A stretch of DNA of 64,000 nucleotides from Methanocella_A sp963769045 (GTDB lineage: Archaea; Halobacteriota; Methanocellia; Methanocellales; Methanocellaceae), in contig CAVYKK010000026.1 in assembly GCA_963769045.1 (NCBI GenBank), positions 62,001 to 126,000 on the forward strand, written 5' to 3'. Position 1 is the first letter of the stretch; each line of letters opens with the position of its first letter. A program made the position numbers and the translations under genes. The notes beneath the pieces were generated by a model that saw only the letters and a list, made by a program, of their open reading frames with translations, did no database searches and had not been told where the DNA came from. This document shows positions 52,931-62,263 of this stretch, in pieces.

Positions 52931-53587
52931 ATGAAAACGTTAAGTATATTCATGATAGCCCTAGTGACGATAGCCTTCGCCATGACGGGAACGACTGCCC
53001 GGGCCGAACCGGGGAGCCTGTCGGCAGCTTTCGTGGCGGACGTCAATACCGGCGCCGCCCCGTTGACCATACACTTCACCGATACCAGCGGAGGCAGCCC
53101 GACCGGATGGCGGTGGGACTTCGGCGATGGCAGCTACTCGACGCTGCAGGACCCGGTTTATACCTACAACAACCCGGGCACATATACCGTGGCGCTGACA
53201 GTGACGGACGGCGTGCAGTCTGACACGATGAGCGGCGACGTCGTCATCACAAACCCCCTGGTCACCACACCGACGCCAAACCCGGCCAGGACTCCGATAA
53301 TAGTGCAGCCGATACTGGTTCCGGTCAAAAACCCGCATCATGCACGGCCCCCGCACCATGAACAGCCCCCGGCAGAGAAACAGCCTGTTTATAAGGACCA
53401 GCCGGTAAAGAAAGACCCGGTAAAGTCCCCTGAGAGAGCCCCGGTAAAAGCCCCCGTAAAATCTCCGGAGAAGGCTCCGCAGAAAACACCCGTGAAGTCA
53501 CCGGATAAAGCCCCGCAGAAGGCCCCGATAAAATCCCCGGATAAGGCACCGCAAAAGCCTGATCACCGGCAAGGACACAAGAAGTAA
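52931..53587 (+). CDS. PKD-domain surface protein with Lys/Pro-rich tail
   Basis: A 218-residue secreted protein. A signal peptide (LSIFMIALVTIAFAMTGTTARA) is followed by one PKD domain with the diagnostic WRWDFGDGSYSTLQDPVYTYNNPGTYTVALTVTDG. The last 90 residues are a repetitive basic Pro-rich tail with KSPEKAPQKTPVKSPDKAP units. PKD domains mediate surface protein contacts, and the tail may bind acidic polymers. GAGG precedes the ATG. Confidence 0.75.
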   Translation: MKTLSIFMIALVTIAFAMTGTTARAEPGSLSAAFVADVNTGAAPLTIHFTDTSGGSPTGWRWDFGDGSYSTLQDPVYTYNNPGTYTVALTVTDGVQSDTMSGDVVITNPLVTTPTPNPARTPIIVQPILVPVKNPHHARPPHHEQPPAEKQPVYKDQPVKKDPVKSPERAPVKAPVKSPEKAPQKTPVKSPDKAPQKAPIKSPDKAPQKPDHRQGHKK

Positions 53588-53622
53588 CAGAGTATCGTCA
53601 TAGGGGTTACTTTTTGTATGCT

Positions 53623-53766
53623 GATAAGGCATCTGACACAGAGTTCACAGAGTCCACAGAGTACACGAAGTTTTGATCAGAAGAGGCTGCCGTAGTCCGT
53701 TCTTTAAACGTACTCTGTGTACCCTGTGAACTCTGTGTACTCTGTGTTGAATGCCTTATCAGCATA
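53623..53766. repeat. large inverted repeat of CACAGAG units
   Basis: The left arm starts GCTGATAAGGCATC and runs through CACAGAGTTCACAGAGTCCACAGAG. The right arm is the inverse and ends GCCTTATCAGCAT. The right arm, reverse complemented, matches the single arm at 17585-17650 almost completely. The gap 53588-53906 between convergent genes also holds a GCGCGCGC motif at 53825-53841. It can form a long hairpin. Confidence 0.65.
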
Positions 53767-53906
53767 ATCAACATTTCACATTTCCTTTTTGAGCAGGTAT
53801 CCCGGTCAAGCCCGTCAGCCAAAGCGTGCGCGCGCGAACGCCTGCCTGGCCTGTGACGAATTGCATTGCCCGTTTTTCATCCCATTACGCCCGAGTCCGG
53901 TCTTTT

Positions 53907-54782
53907 TCAGAGAGCACTGGCGATGACAAATGCGACAATGAAAAAGGTCATAGTCAGGTATAGCTGGCGAGTTTTTCTTCGGCCTTCTGCGATGGTCTGA
54001 CTTGCCAATAGCTTACTGGCTAAGTACAATATGGCGAGGCCCATCGGGACGAAAATGACGAGGTAGACGCTTTCAAGCCAGCCCATGGCGATCGGCAGAA
54101 AGCTGACCGCGACCATCAGTGCGAAAAGCAGGCCGGAAAGGCGTAAGGCGTATTGTTTACCGCGCTGCCGGGCAATGCTCCTCACTGACCGCCGGGCATC
54201 GCCTTCCATGTCCATGACACCGTTGGCAATCTCCTCGCCGAGGTCGAAGACGAAGGCCAGCACGCCAAAGGTCAAGACGACCCCGTTTAGCGGTTCGCCT
54301 GCAGCCACGCCGCCGCAGATGAACGTCATAGCCACCGATAGTGCGACCATCATGTTGCCAGGCAGTCCGGTCTCCTTAAACCGCCAGTTGTACAGGACGC
54401 CGACAATCCACATCGCTAAGGCGATGGCCAGGGCAAGAGCGCTGATAAGCCCGGCCGCCATGAAGCCGGCGATGGAAAACAGAGCGATGAGAAACATCAC
54501 TTCGGGCACGGATATGAGACCGGAGGGCAGAGGCCTTTGTGGCTGGTTCACCCGATCCACAGCGAGATCGAAGTAATCGTTGGAGATCATGGCGGCGCCG
54601 GAGACGAAAAAGCCCGCCAGGAACCCGAGAAGCACAGTAGAGACAGTGGGAAGGGCTCCTGACGCGATAATCTCGCCTGCGACCACACAGATGCCTGCTG
54701 CCACAGGCAGTTCCGGCTTCACGAGACCGACTATTGCCAGGGCCTTTGTCATAAAACCGGCTCTTATAGTATGGTCCTTCAT
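53907..54782 (-). CDS. UbiA-family prenyltransferase (likely archaeol lipid synthesis)
   Basis: A 291-residue membrane enzyme with eight or nine helices and the two Asp-rich prenyl-diphosphate/Mg motifs, NDYFDLAVDRVNQPQRPLPSG and DLGEEIANGVMDMEGDARRSVRS. The pattern resembles digeranylgeranylglyceryl phosphate synthase, which adds the second geranylgeranyl chain in archaeal lipids. Other UbiA activities (menaquinone or haem O type) cannot be excluded. Standalone gene; its stop is convergent with the PKD gene. Confidence 0.8.
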   Translation of the reverse strand: MKDHTIRAGFMTKALAIVGLVKPELPVAAGICVVAGEIIASGALPTVSTVLLGFLAGFFVSGAAMISNDYFDLAVDRVNQPQRPLPSGLISVPEVMFLIALFSIAGFMAAGLISALALAIALAMWIVGVLYNWRFKETGLPGNMMVALSVAMTFICGGVAAGEPLNGVVLTFGVLAFVFDLGEEIANGVMDMEGDARRSVRSIARQRGKQYALRLSGLLFALMVAVSFLPIAMGWLESVYLVIFVPMGLAILYLASKLLASQTIAEGRRKTRQLYLTMTFFIVAFVIASAL

Positions 54783-54981
54783 TAGTTACTCTCCGTTGGC
54801 AAAGACTCTGGCAAAAGGTTAGCGTCAGGCAGTATTTATGGCTATTGCCATGAGGGCGGGCACAAAATATTCCCGAAGAGGCTTGCGAACATTGAGGGAA
54901 TAGACAACGCCATTGCCGAAGTACGCAAAGGCGTCGCGTTAATTATTCTTTATACATGCGATATTGTTAATGTTGCCGGCC

Positions 54982-55410
54982 CTATTCGATGATCTCGTCT
55001 ATATTGTCCAGCACGATCCAGTCGTCGTCCTCGCCACTGCCCCGGGCTGCGATGGTGAACGGCACGACCGGGTTGACGCCCTCCAGCTCAATCAGTGTCA
55101 GGTATTTCTTGATCGACCATTTGGCCATTTCCACGTCGCTCAGGAGCAGCTTGCCTGCGTTGTCCGCGAGCAGACATTCCGGCTCGACACCCGTAAGCTT
55201 CGGCGAGTCAAACACGTCGCCAGCCGATGCTGCCGCTTTCACCACGTTCCGGCTGCTGTTGCCTGTGGCGAAGAAAAGCCGGTCCCCGGCGCTGACCTTG
55301 CCGTAGGGCAGTTTCTTTCCGATGGAGCCCCGCACGAGCATGGTGCGGCCCCCGGCGATTAGCTTGTCGAGCTCCTTAAGCGACCTGCTGACATATACAA
55401 CGTGATCCAT
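54982..55410 (-). CDS. PUA-like domain hypothetical protein
   Basis: A 142-residue soluble protein. TMLVRGSIGKKLPYGKVSAGDRLFFATGNSS reads like the beta-barrel of PUA/ASCH-type RNA-binding domains. The C-terminus is acidic (GEDDDWIVLDNIDEIIE). RNA binding is inferred from the weak domain resemblance only. The gap 54783-54981 upstream of the prenyltransferase start shows no gene. Confidence 0.5.
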   Translation of the reverse strand: MDHVVYVSRSLKELDKLIAGGRTMLVRGSIGKKLPYGKVSAGDRLFFATGNSSRNVVKAAASAGDVFDSPKLTGVEPECLLADNAGKLLLSDVEMAKWSIKKYLTLIELEGVNPVVPFTIAARGSGEDDDWIVLDNIDEIIE

Positions 55411-55623
55411 AGTTCTCCATCCGCAATGTTCTCACAACAGATCGTTTCTTGATATAATAGGCTGACGGTGCATGTACTGTGAAAGTAATGGGCACAATGG
55501 ACACGAAGTGCCAATATTTTCCCAATTCCCAGGAGTGTCGCGTCCTTTACGTCCTATGTCACCTTTGTGACCTTTGCGACCTTTGTGTTACATTTTTAGC
55601 AAGTGAGATCATACATCACAACT

Positions 55624-56082
55624 ATGGCCCGGTTCATCATTGCGTACAACAGCACCACAGGGAACACGAAAGCCATGGCCGACGCTATCATGGAAGGGGC
55701 GAAGTCGCTGAAGCTCGACGTAGAGGCCGTGGACGCATTCGACGTAAAGATCGAGGACATACTCGCCGCGGACGCCATAGGTTTCGGAGTGCCAACATTC
55801 AATTACCACCCGGCGAAGCCGATCCTGAAGCTGCTCGACGACCTCGCCGGGCGCGACGTGAAAGGCAAGATCGCTGTCGCCTTCGGCTCATACGGATGGA
55901 GCGGCCAGGGCCCGGTGCTCGTGGCTGAACGGCTACGGCAGATGGGTTTTATAGTCCTCGACCCGGTGATCCGGGTGAAGTACCAGCCCACTGAGAACGA
56001 GCTGTTCGGCTGCAGCCTGCTGGGCAAAGACGTCGCCATGCAGCTCAAGAACATTAAAAAGACTGTGAGCCTTGAGGCATGA
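55624..56082 (+). CDS. flavodoxin-domain protein
   Basis: A 152-residue flavodoxin-like protein. The FMN phosphate loop is YNSTTGNTKAMADAIMEG; the later loops IGFGVPTFNYHPAKPI and FGSYGWSGQGP surround the isoalloxazine. This is similar to the flavodoxin domain of F420H2 oxidase (FprA) but alone. Likely a low-potential electron carrier. I start it at ATG 55624; the frame extends to 55603. Upstream, 55530-55600 holds a CCTTTGTGACC-type repeat. Confidence 0.85.
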   Translation: MARFIIAYNSTTGNTKAMADAIMEGAKSLKLDVEAVDAFDVKIEDILAADAIGFGVPTFNYHPAKPILKLLDDLAGRDVKGKIAVAFGSYGWSGQGPVLVAERLRQMGFIVLDPVIRVKYQPTENELFGCSLLGKDVAMQLKNIKKTVSLEA

Positions 56083-56129
56083 CACCAGGTCAGACGGCGC
56101 CAGGCGGCTCGCGCGCGACGGCCCATCCG

Positions 56130-56831
56130 CTATTTTTTACCATGAGGACAGACGTAGAGACACATGCCGCAGACCGCCGGTATGCCCGGCTTTTCCAGCG
56201 TTTTGAAATACGCCTCGCACTTCCGTGCATCGTACCTTGCTTCCCGGGGCTCGTCCTCCCGGAAGAGACGCCCGGTGAACGCTGACACAGGGCAGATGTC
56301 CACGCATTCCGTGCAGTCACCGCAAGCCGGGTCCATCGGAGTGCCCGCATCCAGCGGCGCATCCGTCAGCACAGTGATGAACCTGGCCCTCGGGCCTGCC
56401 TCCGGGGTGATCAACAGGCAGCTCTTGCCGATCCAGCCCAGCCCGGCCAGGTGTGCGGCCAGCTTATGCGAGAAGACGGCGCATATCCGCTCGTCGTCGG
56501 CCCGCTTCGACGACGGTACAGGGTACGCCCGGTATCCGGCCCGCTGGAGCTCGCTGGCTATACGCGAGGCGATATCGTCCAGCCGGTCGTTGATTACGTC
56601 GTAACAATGATGACGGTAGCTGACGGCGACCGCCCGCTGGTCCCGGTCCGGCAGCTGGTCCACGATTTCGTCGAACAGCCTGATGCCGATCGAGATCGCC
56701 CTCGGGTACGAGGCGATCTGCTCCCCGCCCTGCCGCAGTATCTCGGACTTTGCCTGCGCCAGGTCGGCGACGCCGAAGAAGTCTGCGCCCCCGGATTCTG
56801 CTATCTGCTGTATCGTTTCCCTGATCTCCAT
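56130..56831 (-). CDS. QueG-like 4Fe-4S protein
   Basis: A 233-residue protein related to epoxyqueuosine reductase and other COG1600-type iron-sulfur proteins. It has ADFFGVADLAQA, PRAISIGIRL, LGWIGKSCLLITPEAGPRARFITVLTD and two [4Fe-4S] sites: CGDCTECVDICPVSAF and the C-terminal CGMCLYVCPHGKK, joined by a single Cys (RKCEAYFKT). Archaea do not make queuosine by the bacterial route, so the substrate is uncertain; the cobalamin site typical of QueG is not obvious. Convergent with the flavodoxin gene. Confidence 0.8.
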   Translation of the reverse strand: MEIRETIQQIAESGGADFFGVADLAQAKSEILRQGGEQIASYPRAISIGIRLFDEIVDQLPDRDQRAVAVSYRHHCYDVINDRLDDIASRIASELQRAGYRAYPVPSSKRADDERICAVFSHKLAAHLAGLGWIGKSCLLITPEAGPRARFITVLTDAPLDAGTPMDPACGDCTECVDICPVSAFTGRLFREDEPREARYDARKCEAYFKTLEKPGIPAVCGMCLYVCPHGKK

Positions 56832-56949
56832 CCGGTCAACTCCGTATACTGGTAGTCGCGGCTGATATAATTTTAATGTGTCGGGTCATGCTCGCTGTCA
56901 CTAAATTAATAAATATTTTAACGACAGAATAATATAATGGTCGTGTCCC

Positions 56950-58323
56950 ATGGAGAAGTTCGATGTGATCGTGATCGGCGCAGGCGCCGGGGAAAACGTG
57001 GTCAACGATGCCATTACGGAGGGCAGGAAGGTCGCGCTGGTCGAGAAAGGGCCGCTCGGCGGGACCTGCCTGAATAACGGCTGCATACCTTCCAAGATGC
57101 TGATCTATCCTGCGGACGTGATCAGGATGGCGCAGGACGCTAAAGCCGTCGGCGTCGAAGCGACGGCGAAGCCGGACTTCCGATTCATCATGGATCGTAC
57201 GCGGGCGTTTGTCCACGGGGAAGAGCAGGAGTCCGAAGAGCAGCTGGCCAAAGTGAAGAGCCTCACGATGTTCCGGGAAACGGCCGAGTTCACGGGCGAT
57301 CATACGCTTACGGCCGGGGGCAGGACGATCACAGCGCCGAAGATCCTCATCGCCACGGGTGCCAGGCCGCTCATACCGCCTATACCAGGCCTGAAGGAAG
57401 CGGGGTTCCTGGACAACATCACGCTCCTTGACCTGAACCAGGCTCCGAAGAGCATGATCATCATCGGCGGCGGCTTCATCGGCTGCGAGTACGGCCACTT
57501 TTTCTCGGCCATGGGCACGGATGTGACCATCATACAGCGGCCGCCAGTGCTGCTGCACGACGAGGACTCAGAGGTGGGAGAAACGGTCACCAGGGCGCTG
57601 GCTAAACACATGAACGTCCGCACCGGGCACCAGGCGGACCGGGTCGCTATCGAAGACGGGAAGAAGGTCGTCTACGCGAAAGACATAAAAACGGGCAAAA
57701 CGGAGAAGTTCGCGGCGGACGAGATTCTGCTTGCCCTGGGCAGAAAGTCGAACGCAGATCTCCTGAAGCCGGAAATGACGGGCGTCGAAACGGATAGCCG
57801 GGGCTGGATCAAGGTTAACAGGTACCTTGAGACCAACGTCCCGGGCATCTGGGCGCTGGGAGATGCCACGGGGAAGGACATGTTCCGACATGCGGCCAAC
57901 TTCGAGGCCGGTATCGTGACATACAATATGTTTCACGAGCATAAGAGAGAGTATGATAATCGTACAGTCCCCCACGCAGTCTTCACTCACCCGCAGGTAG
58001 GCCATGTCGGAATGACGCTGGCCGTCGCCCGGGAAAGAGGCCTCAAGGTAATGGTCGGCAAAGCGATGTATTCCAGTATGGCCAAAGGCATCGCCATGGC
58101 CAACGAGGACGGGTTTGTCAAGGTCGTAGTGGCCAGGATGACGAACAGAATCCTGGGCTGCACCGTCGTCGGCCCGGATGCGGCCGCGCTGGTCCAGCAG
58201 GTGGTCTACCTGATGAACTGCGGCAACGGGGACATGGGCCCGCTGTACCGTTCGATGGTGATACATCCCGCGATCAGCGAGGTCGTGATGAATGCCTTCG
58301 GTGCGCTGCAGAATGTGGACTGA
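56950..58323 (+). CDS. dihydrolipoamide dehydrogenase-like flavoprotein
   Basis: A 457-residue FAD disulfide oxidoreductase. The N-terminal GAGAGENV Rossmann and the redox disulfide GGTCLNNGCIPSK (Cys40, Cys45) are clear. ATGARPLIPPIPG, GGGFIGCEYGHFFSAMG (NAD site) and the C-terminal HPAISEVVMNAF dyad are present. Methanogens generally lack 2-oxoacid dehydrogenase complexes, so the physiological disulfide substrate is open; a mercuric-reductase-like or thiol-redox role is possible. TATA-like AATATAATGG sits just before the start. Confidence 0.88.
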   Translation: MEKFDVIVIGAGAGENVVNDAITEGRKVALVEKGPLGGTCLNNGCIPSKMLIYPADVIRMAQDAKAVGVEATAKPDFRFIMDRTRAFVHGEEQESEEQLAKVKSLTMFRETAEFTGDHTLTAGGRTITAPKILIATGARPLIPPIPGLKEAGFLDNITLLDLNQAPKSMIIIGGGFIGCEYGHFFSAMGTDVTIIQRPPVLLHDEDSEVGETVTRALAKHMNVRTGHQADRVAIEDGKKVVYAKDIKTGKTEKFAADEILLALGRKSNADLLKPEMTGVETDSRGWIKVNRYLETNVPGIWALGDATGKDMFRHAANFEAGIVTYNMFHEHKREYDNRTVPHAVFTHPQVGHVGMTLAVARERGLKVMVGKAMYSSMAKGIAMANEDGFVKVVVARMTNRILGCTVVGPDAAALVQQVVYLMNCGNGDMGPLYRSMVIHPAISEVVMNAFGALQNVD

Positions 58324-58351
58324 GGATGCGAAGACATTGTCAATCCGGTAA

Positions 58352-58397
58352 CTTTTTGTATATGCTGGCCGACACCAGGCACTACCTATACAAAAAG
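58352..58397. terminator. CTTTTTGTATA/TATACAAAAAG hairpin
   Basis: An 11-bp perfect stem (58352-58362 with 58387-58397) and 24-nt loop lies between the convergent genes. The T-run in one arm makes it a plausible terminator in both directions. A CGCTCGCGCGAGCG palindrome follows at 58427-58440. Confidence 0.5.
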
Positions 58398-58478
58398 GCA
58401 GAGTCAATTGCCGTCGGCCGCAAGGGCGCTCGCGCGAGCGAAGACGGACAGACCCTACAATACCGGTTTAAAATTGCA

Positions 58479-59618
58479 TTACTCGCAGAATTCCCGTACA
58501 GTGGCCAGGACGATCTCATGACATTGTTCGACTGAGTGTAAGTCCACCCACTCGACATCCGCATGCAGGCCTTCGCCGGAGGGTCCGAAGACGACCGACG
58601 GGATGCCTGCCTCTGCCAGAAGGGCAGAGTCCATCCAGCCACCCATGCCAGCGAGCTTTGGCATGCTCCCGGTGACATTTCTGTACCCGCCGGACAGCGT
58701 CTGCACGATGGGCGCATCGGCCGGCACTTCGAGCGCACCTCTGGCCAGCGTCCTCTTCACTGATGCCCGGAACGAGGGGTCGCCGGCAGCGATGCTGTCG
58801 ATTAAGCCCTGCATCTCCGAGTCTATCGTCTCGATGGCTTCGCCCGGAAGCGTCCGGCGTTCGATGCCAAGCCTGCAACGCGACGGGTAGCTGGAAAACT
58901 CCTGTCCTCCACTGATGACCGAAGCATGGACAGAGCCGGGGCCGAGCTGGGGATGCGTAGTAGAACGGGACAGCCGGTCGGCCATCTGCTCCAGGCCTGA
59001 AAGCACCTTGCCCATCCGGACGATGGCGTCGACGCCCAGGTCAGGCCTCGACCCGTGTGCGGCCGTGCCATACGTCTCTACCTCGTACCAGGCAAAGCCC
59101 TTGTGGGCGATCACGATATCAAGATTAGTCGGCTCGCCTACGATGGCACCGTCGGCGTGCCATTTTCGTGCCACGGCTTCCGTGCCCAGGCTCCCGTACT
59201 CCTCGTCGATAACCGCTGTAAAGATGACGTCGCCGCGCATGCCCATTTTTGACGCGCGGACCGCTGCTACCATGAAGGCCGCCAGTGCGCTTTTCGTGTC
59301 CAGCGTGCCCCGCCCGTACATGCGGCCGTCTTTGATCACGGGATTGAAAGGCTCGTTCATCCCGCTTACGCCTACCGTGTCCATGTGAGCATTCAGCATG
59401 ATCGACCGTCCGCCGCCAGAGCCCCGGGCAACGGCAACGACGTTCTGCCGGTCACCGGCGACGTTTTCAAGGTGCGCTTCCAGCCCGCACTTTTCCAGCC
59501 ACGCCGCGACGAACGAAGCGATCTCGCCCTCTCCGTTCGCTCCCGGCACAAGATCGGGATTCACTGAGTCGATAGACACCAGCCCGCCCAGGAGGCAGGT
59601 AAGCTCGTTCATGAAAGA
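58479..59618 (-). CDS. M20-family zinc peptidase/deacylase (ArgE/DapE-like)
   Basis: A 379-residue metallohydrolase. Zinc ligands are visible in LNAHMDTVG, GRGTLDTKSALAAF (bridging Asp), VIDEEYGSLG (catalytic Glu and ligand Glu) and EGLHADVEWV (final His). The dimerisation domain lies in the middle (AWYEVETYGTAAHGSRPDLGVDAI). Family members remove N-acyl groups in Arg or Lys biosynthesis or cleave peptides; specificity not assignable. I use ATG 59618; the frame opens earlier at 59690. Confidence 0.88.
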   Translation of the reverse strand, partial: SFMNELTCLLGGLVSIDSVNPDLVPGANGEGEIASFVAAWLEKCGLEAHLENVAGDRQNVVAVARGSGGGRSIMLNAHMDTVGVSGMNEPFNPVIKDGRMYGRGTLDTKSALAAFMVAAVRASKMGMRGDVIFTAVIDEEYGSLGTEAVARKWHADGAIVGEPTNLDIVIAHKGFAWYEVETYGTAAHGSRPDLGVDAIVRMGKVLSGLEQMADRLSRSTTHPQLGPGSVHASVISGGQEFSSYPSRCRLGIERRTLPGEAIETIDSEMQGLIDSIAAGDPSFRASVKRTLARGALEVPADAPIVQTLSGGYRNVTGSMPKLAGMGGWMDSALLAEAGIPSVVFGPSGEGLHADVEWVDLHSVEQCHEIVLATVREFCE

Positions 59619-59782
59619 CATAGATCGGGTAACCTTAAGCGTACGATCGCTGTGATGGTATTTATCGCCACCGGCGTCAGCCCCGATCATGTCCCGGCAC
59701 TAAAAACCACAGGGAGTTATATATCTTGCACTTTTTATAAAAATGTATTATCAGGTTAATTTTTCAGGAAGGTGTGTAGACA

Positions 59783-61318
59783 ATGATGGAAGGGAGCAAG
59801 GGGTTCAGCAAGCATGGCGTGCCCGGCCGTGCAGACTCGTACTGGATTGTGTCGACGCCGGATCCAGCCTATCCAACGCTGAAACAGGGCCTGAACGTGG
59901 ACGTTGCCGTCCTGGGCGGCGGGATCACGGGCATCACGACGGCACTGCTGTTGAAGAAAAGGGGGCTGAAAGTCGCCCTGGTAGAAGCGGAGAAGATCGT
60001 GAAAGGGGTGACCGGCTACACGACGGCACATGTCTCTTCTGCACAGGCAAATTACTATAGTGACCTCATCGGCATGTACGGGGAGGATAAGGCGCGACAG
60101 TGCGCTGATTCCTGCCAGGCGTCCGTAGAGCTGATCGCCAGCCTGACGAAGGAATATGGCATCGACTGCGACCTCACGCGTCCGTCAGAATACGTGTATG
60201 CAGCCAGCCCTGACCAGGTGGACAGCCTTAAAAATGAGCTGGATGCCGAGCAGCGCCTCGGGCTGCCCGTCTCGTACGTCGACCGGGCGCCGCTGCCTTT
60301 TGAGAATTACGGTGCTATCCGCTTCTCGAACCAGCTACAGTTCCACCCGAGAAAATATCTCCTGCCGCTGGCAGAAGCAGTCAACGGTGATGGCAGCTAT
60401 GTGTTCGAGGGCACCCGGGCGCTGGACATCGTACACGGCGAGCCCTGTACCGTAAAGACCGACAATGGCGAACTGCTGGCGAACGATATTGTGCTGGCCA
60501 CGCACATACCATTCACTAACATGGACATTATCCCGGCGCGCATTACCCCGGTAATGTCCTACGTCCTCGGCGTGAGACTGGAAGAGGAAATTTCCAGGGA
60601 CATGTTCTACAGCATGGAGAAGCCCTGTCATTACATCCGCACCCAGCCGTCTGAGCACGGGCAGCTCGTAATCGTCGGCGGCGAGGACAACAACGTCGGA
60701 AAAGTGACCGAGACGGAACAGAAGTACAAAAAGCTAGAGCAGTATGCGAGGAGCCACTTCAAGGTGAAGTCCGTCGAGTATAGCTGGTCAACACATGATA
60801 ACTATCCTTTCGATAGCGTGCCATTCATCGGCAGGTATACCGCCAGCAAGCACTTCTACGTCGGGACCGGCTACAAGGGCACCGGCATGACCTACGGCAC
60901 CGTTGCCGCGATGATACTGGCCGACGAGCTGACCGGCAAAAAGAGCCCCTACGCCGACGTCTACAGCCTGTCGCGCTTAGAGCTGCCGGGTGCCATCGGT
61001 TTCCTGAAGACCCAGGCAGATATCATGAAGATGTTCACCGGAGAGCGGCTACAGAAACCGGAGGATATCTCGAAGATAAAACCGGGTAGCTCCGGCCTGT
61101 CGGAAGTTAACGGCCACAAGGCGGCAGTATACAAAGACGAGTCCGGCAAAGTCCACGCAGTGTCGCCCCAGTGTACCCACATGGGATGCTACGTAAGCTG
61201 GAACGACGGAGAGCTCACCTGGGACTGCCCGTGCCACGGCTCGAGGTACCGGGAAGAGGGCGCTGTATTCCACGGGCCGGCCGTTTACAGTCTCAAGGAC
61301 CGCACCAAAAAGGAATGA
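59783..61318 (+). CDS. FAD-dependent oxidoreductase fused to a Rieske domain
   Basis: A 511-residue fusion. Residues 30-400 form a DAO-type FAD enzyme: VDVAVLGGGITGITTALLLKKRGLKVALVEAE, then TGYTTAHVSSAQ and the C-terminal GTGYKGTGMTYGTVAA. From about residue 425 a Rieske [2Fe-2S] domain begins, with Cys464-T-His466 and Cys482-P-C-His485. The Rieske part would pass electrons to or from the flavin. Proteins like this occur in many prokaryotes, but the substrate is unknown. Confidence 0.88.
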   Translation: MMEGSKGFSKHGVPGRADSYWIVSTPDPAYPTLKQGLNVDVAVLGGGITGITTALLLKKRGLKVALVEAEKIVKGVTGYTTAHVSSAQANYYSDLIGMYGEDKARQCADSCQASVELIASLTKEYGIDCDLTRPSEYVYAASPDQVDSLKNELDAEQRLGLPVSYVDRAPLPFENYGAIRFSNQLQFHPRKYLLPLAEAVNGDGSYVFEGTRALDIVHGEPCTVKTDNGELLANDIVLATHIPFTNMDIIPARITPVMSYVLGVRLEEEISRDMFYSMEKPCHYIRTQPSEHGQLVIVGGEDNNVGKVTETEQKYKKLEQYARSHFKVKSVEYSWSTHDNYPFDSVPFIGRYTASKHFYVGTGYKGTGMTYGTVAAMILADELTGKKSPYADVYSLSRLELPGAIGFLKTQADIMKMFTGERLQKPEDISKIKPGSSGLSEVNGHKAAVYKDESGKVHAVSPQCTHMGCYVSWNDGELTWDCPCHGSRYREEGAVFHGPAVYSLKDRTKKE

Positions 61319-61491
61319 GCATTGGACACGGAGGGCACGGAGGGCACGAAGGGCGCAAAGACATTAAGTCTGCGATGGAGGATGCACAGGTCTCGCGCAT
61401 GCGCGCGAACGGCCGCCCCGGCATGCGACGAAAAGTCCGGCTTGTTTTTCTTCCTCTTATGCCTGACCGGGGTCCCGGCCATCCGCCGACT

Positions 61492-62067
61492 CTATGCTGG
61501 CGTGAACGAGGCACTCAGCAAATGCAAAAGTCCCTTGATCATGTAGACACGATGCGCATTAAAATGTTGCACACTTTCAGGCTTCGTTATACTGGAAGCC
61601 GCACAGCACGCATGCCGTCGAGGTCGATTTTCGCACGTATGTACTCGCCCGACCAGCACTGACGCCGGGTACAGTATGTGCTTTTCCCGCTCCAGGAACA
61701 GGATGAGGCTCCGGGCCAGGTCGCGGTATTCGGGCTTCTCCTCAGTCGAGGCCGCGTCGGCAAGCTGTCCCAGTTCCCCTATGATCATGTCGTTCTCCGC
61801 TATCAGTGCCGGCAGCTGGCGTTTCAGCCGGTTGCACATGGTCTGTATCCGGTCGATCTCGCCGGTGACATTGTCTGCCGCCACAGTGGGCAGCAGCTTC
61901 AGCGGCGGCAGCGCGTACTCCATGTCCTTGAGATAATGCGACTGCATGTGCCTGTAGGCCGCCATCGCCGTCCGGCCTATCTCGCCTCTGACGCGAGCTG
62001 CGACGTTCAGCTTTTCGTAGAGGTCTTCGTACTCTTCCTTGATTGCTCCGGGTATCTTCGGCCTCAT
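61492..62067 (-). CDS. helical hypothetical protein, frameshifted near its end
   Basis: The first 140 residues (PGAIKEEYEDLYEKLNVAARVRGEIGRTAMAAYRHMQSHYLKDMEYALPPLKLLP, ESLILFLEREKHILYPASVLVG type) look like an intact helical-bundle protein. The last 50 do not. Around 61648-61650 one G too many in the minus-strand run shifts the frame. Removing it restores GEYIRAKIDLDGMRAVRLPV and a stop at 61587. I start it at ATG 62067 (AGGTGAT upstream). The resemblance to hemerythrin-like bundles is weak. It is either a sequencing error or a recent mutation. Confidence 0.55.
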   Translation of the reverse strand: MRPKIPGAIKEEYEDLYEKLNVAARVRGEIGRTAMAAYRHMQSHYLKDMEYALPPLKLLPTVAADNVTGEIDRIQTMCNRLKRQLPALIAENDMIIGELGQLADAASTEEKPEYRDLARSLILFLEREKHILYPASVLVGRVHTCENRPRRHACCAASSITKPESVQHFNAHRVYMIKGLLHLLSASFTPA

Positions 62068-62263
62068 GGTGATCACCTGTCCGGCGAAGCCCGTTAGTGC
62101 GGCGGCGCCGGGCATTGTTGTCATTGGCCTCTGTTATGATCTGTATGGAAAAAATATCCGCCTCCGTTAGAGCCATTAACCCGGCCGTGGAAGCCCGGTT
62201 TAAGCGGCCTCCAGGGTCGTGCCGGACGAGGATAATAAAAAAAGACGTTATTGGAGTACCGGA

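Noticed and set aside
58326..58535. 69-codon plus-strand frame after the flavoprotein gene
   Set aside because: It consists mostly of the terminator-like hairpin and the GCGCGC palindrome region and overlaps the end of the M20 gene.
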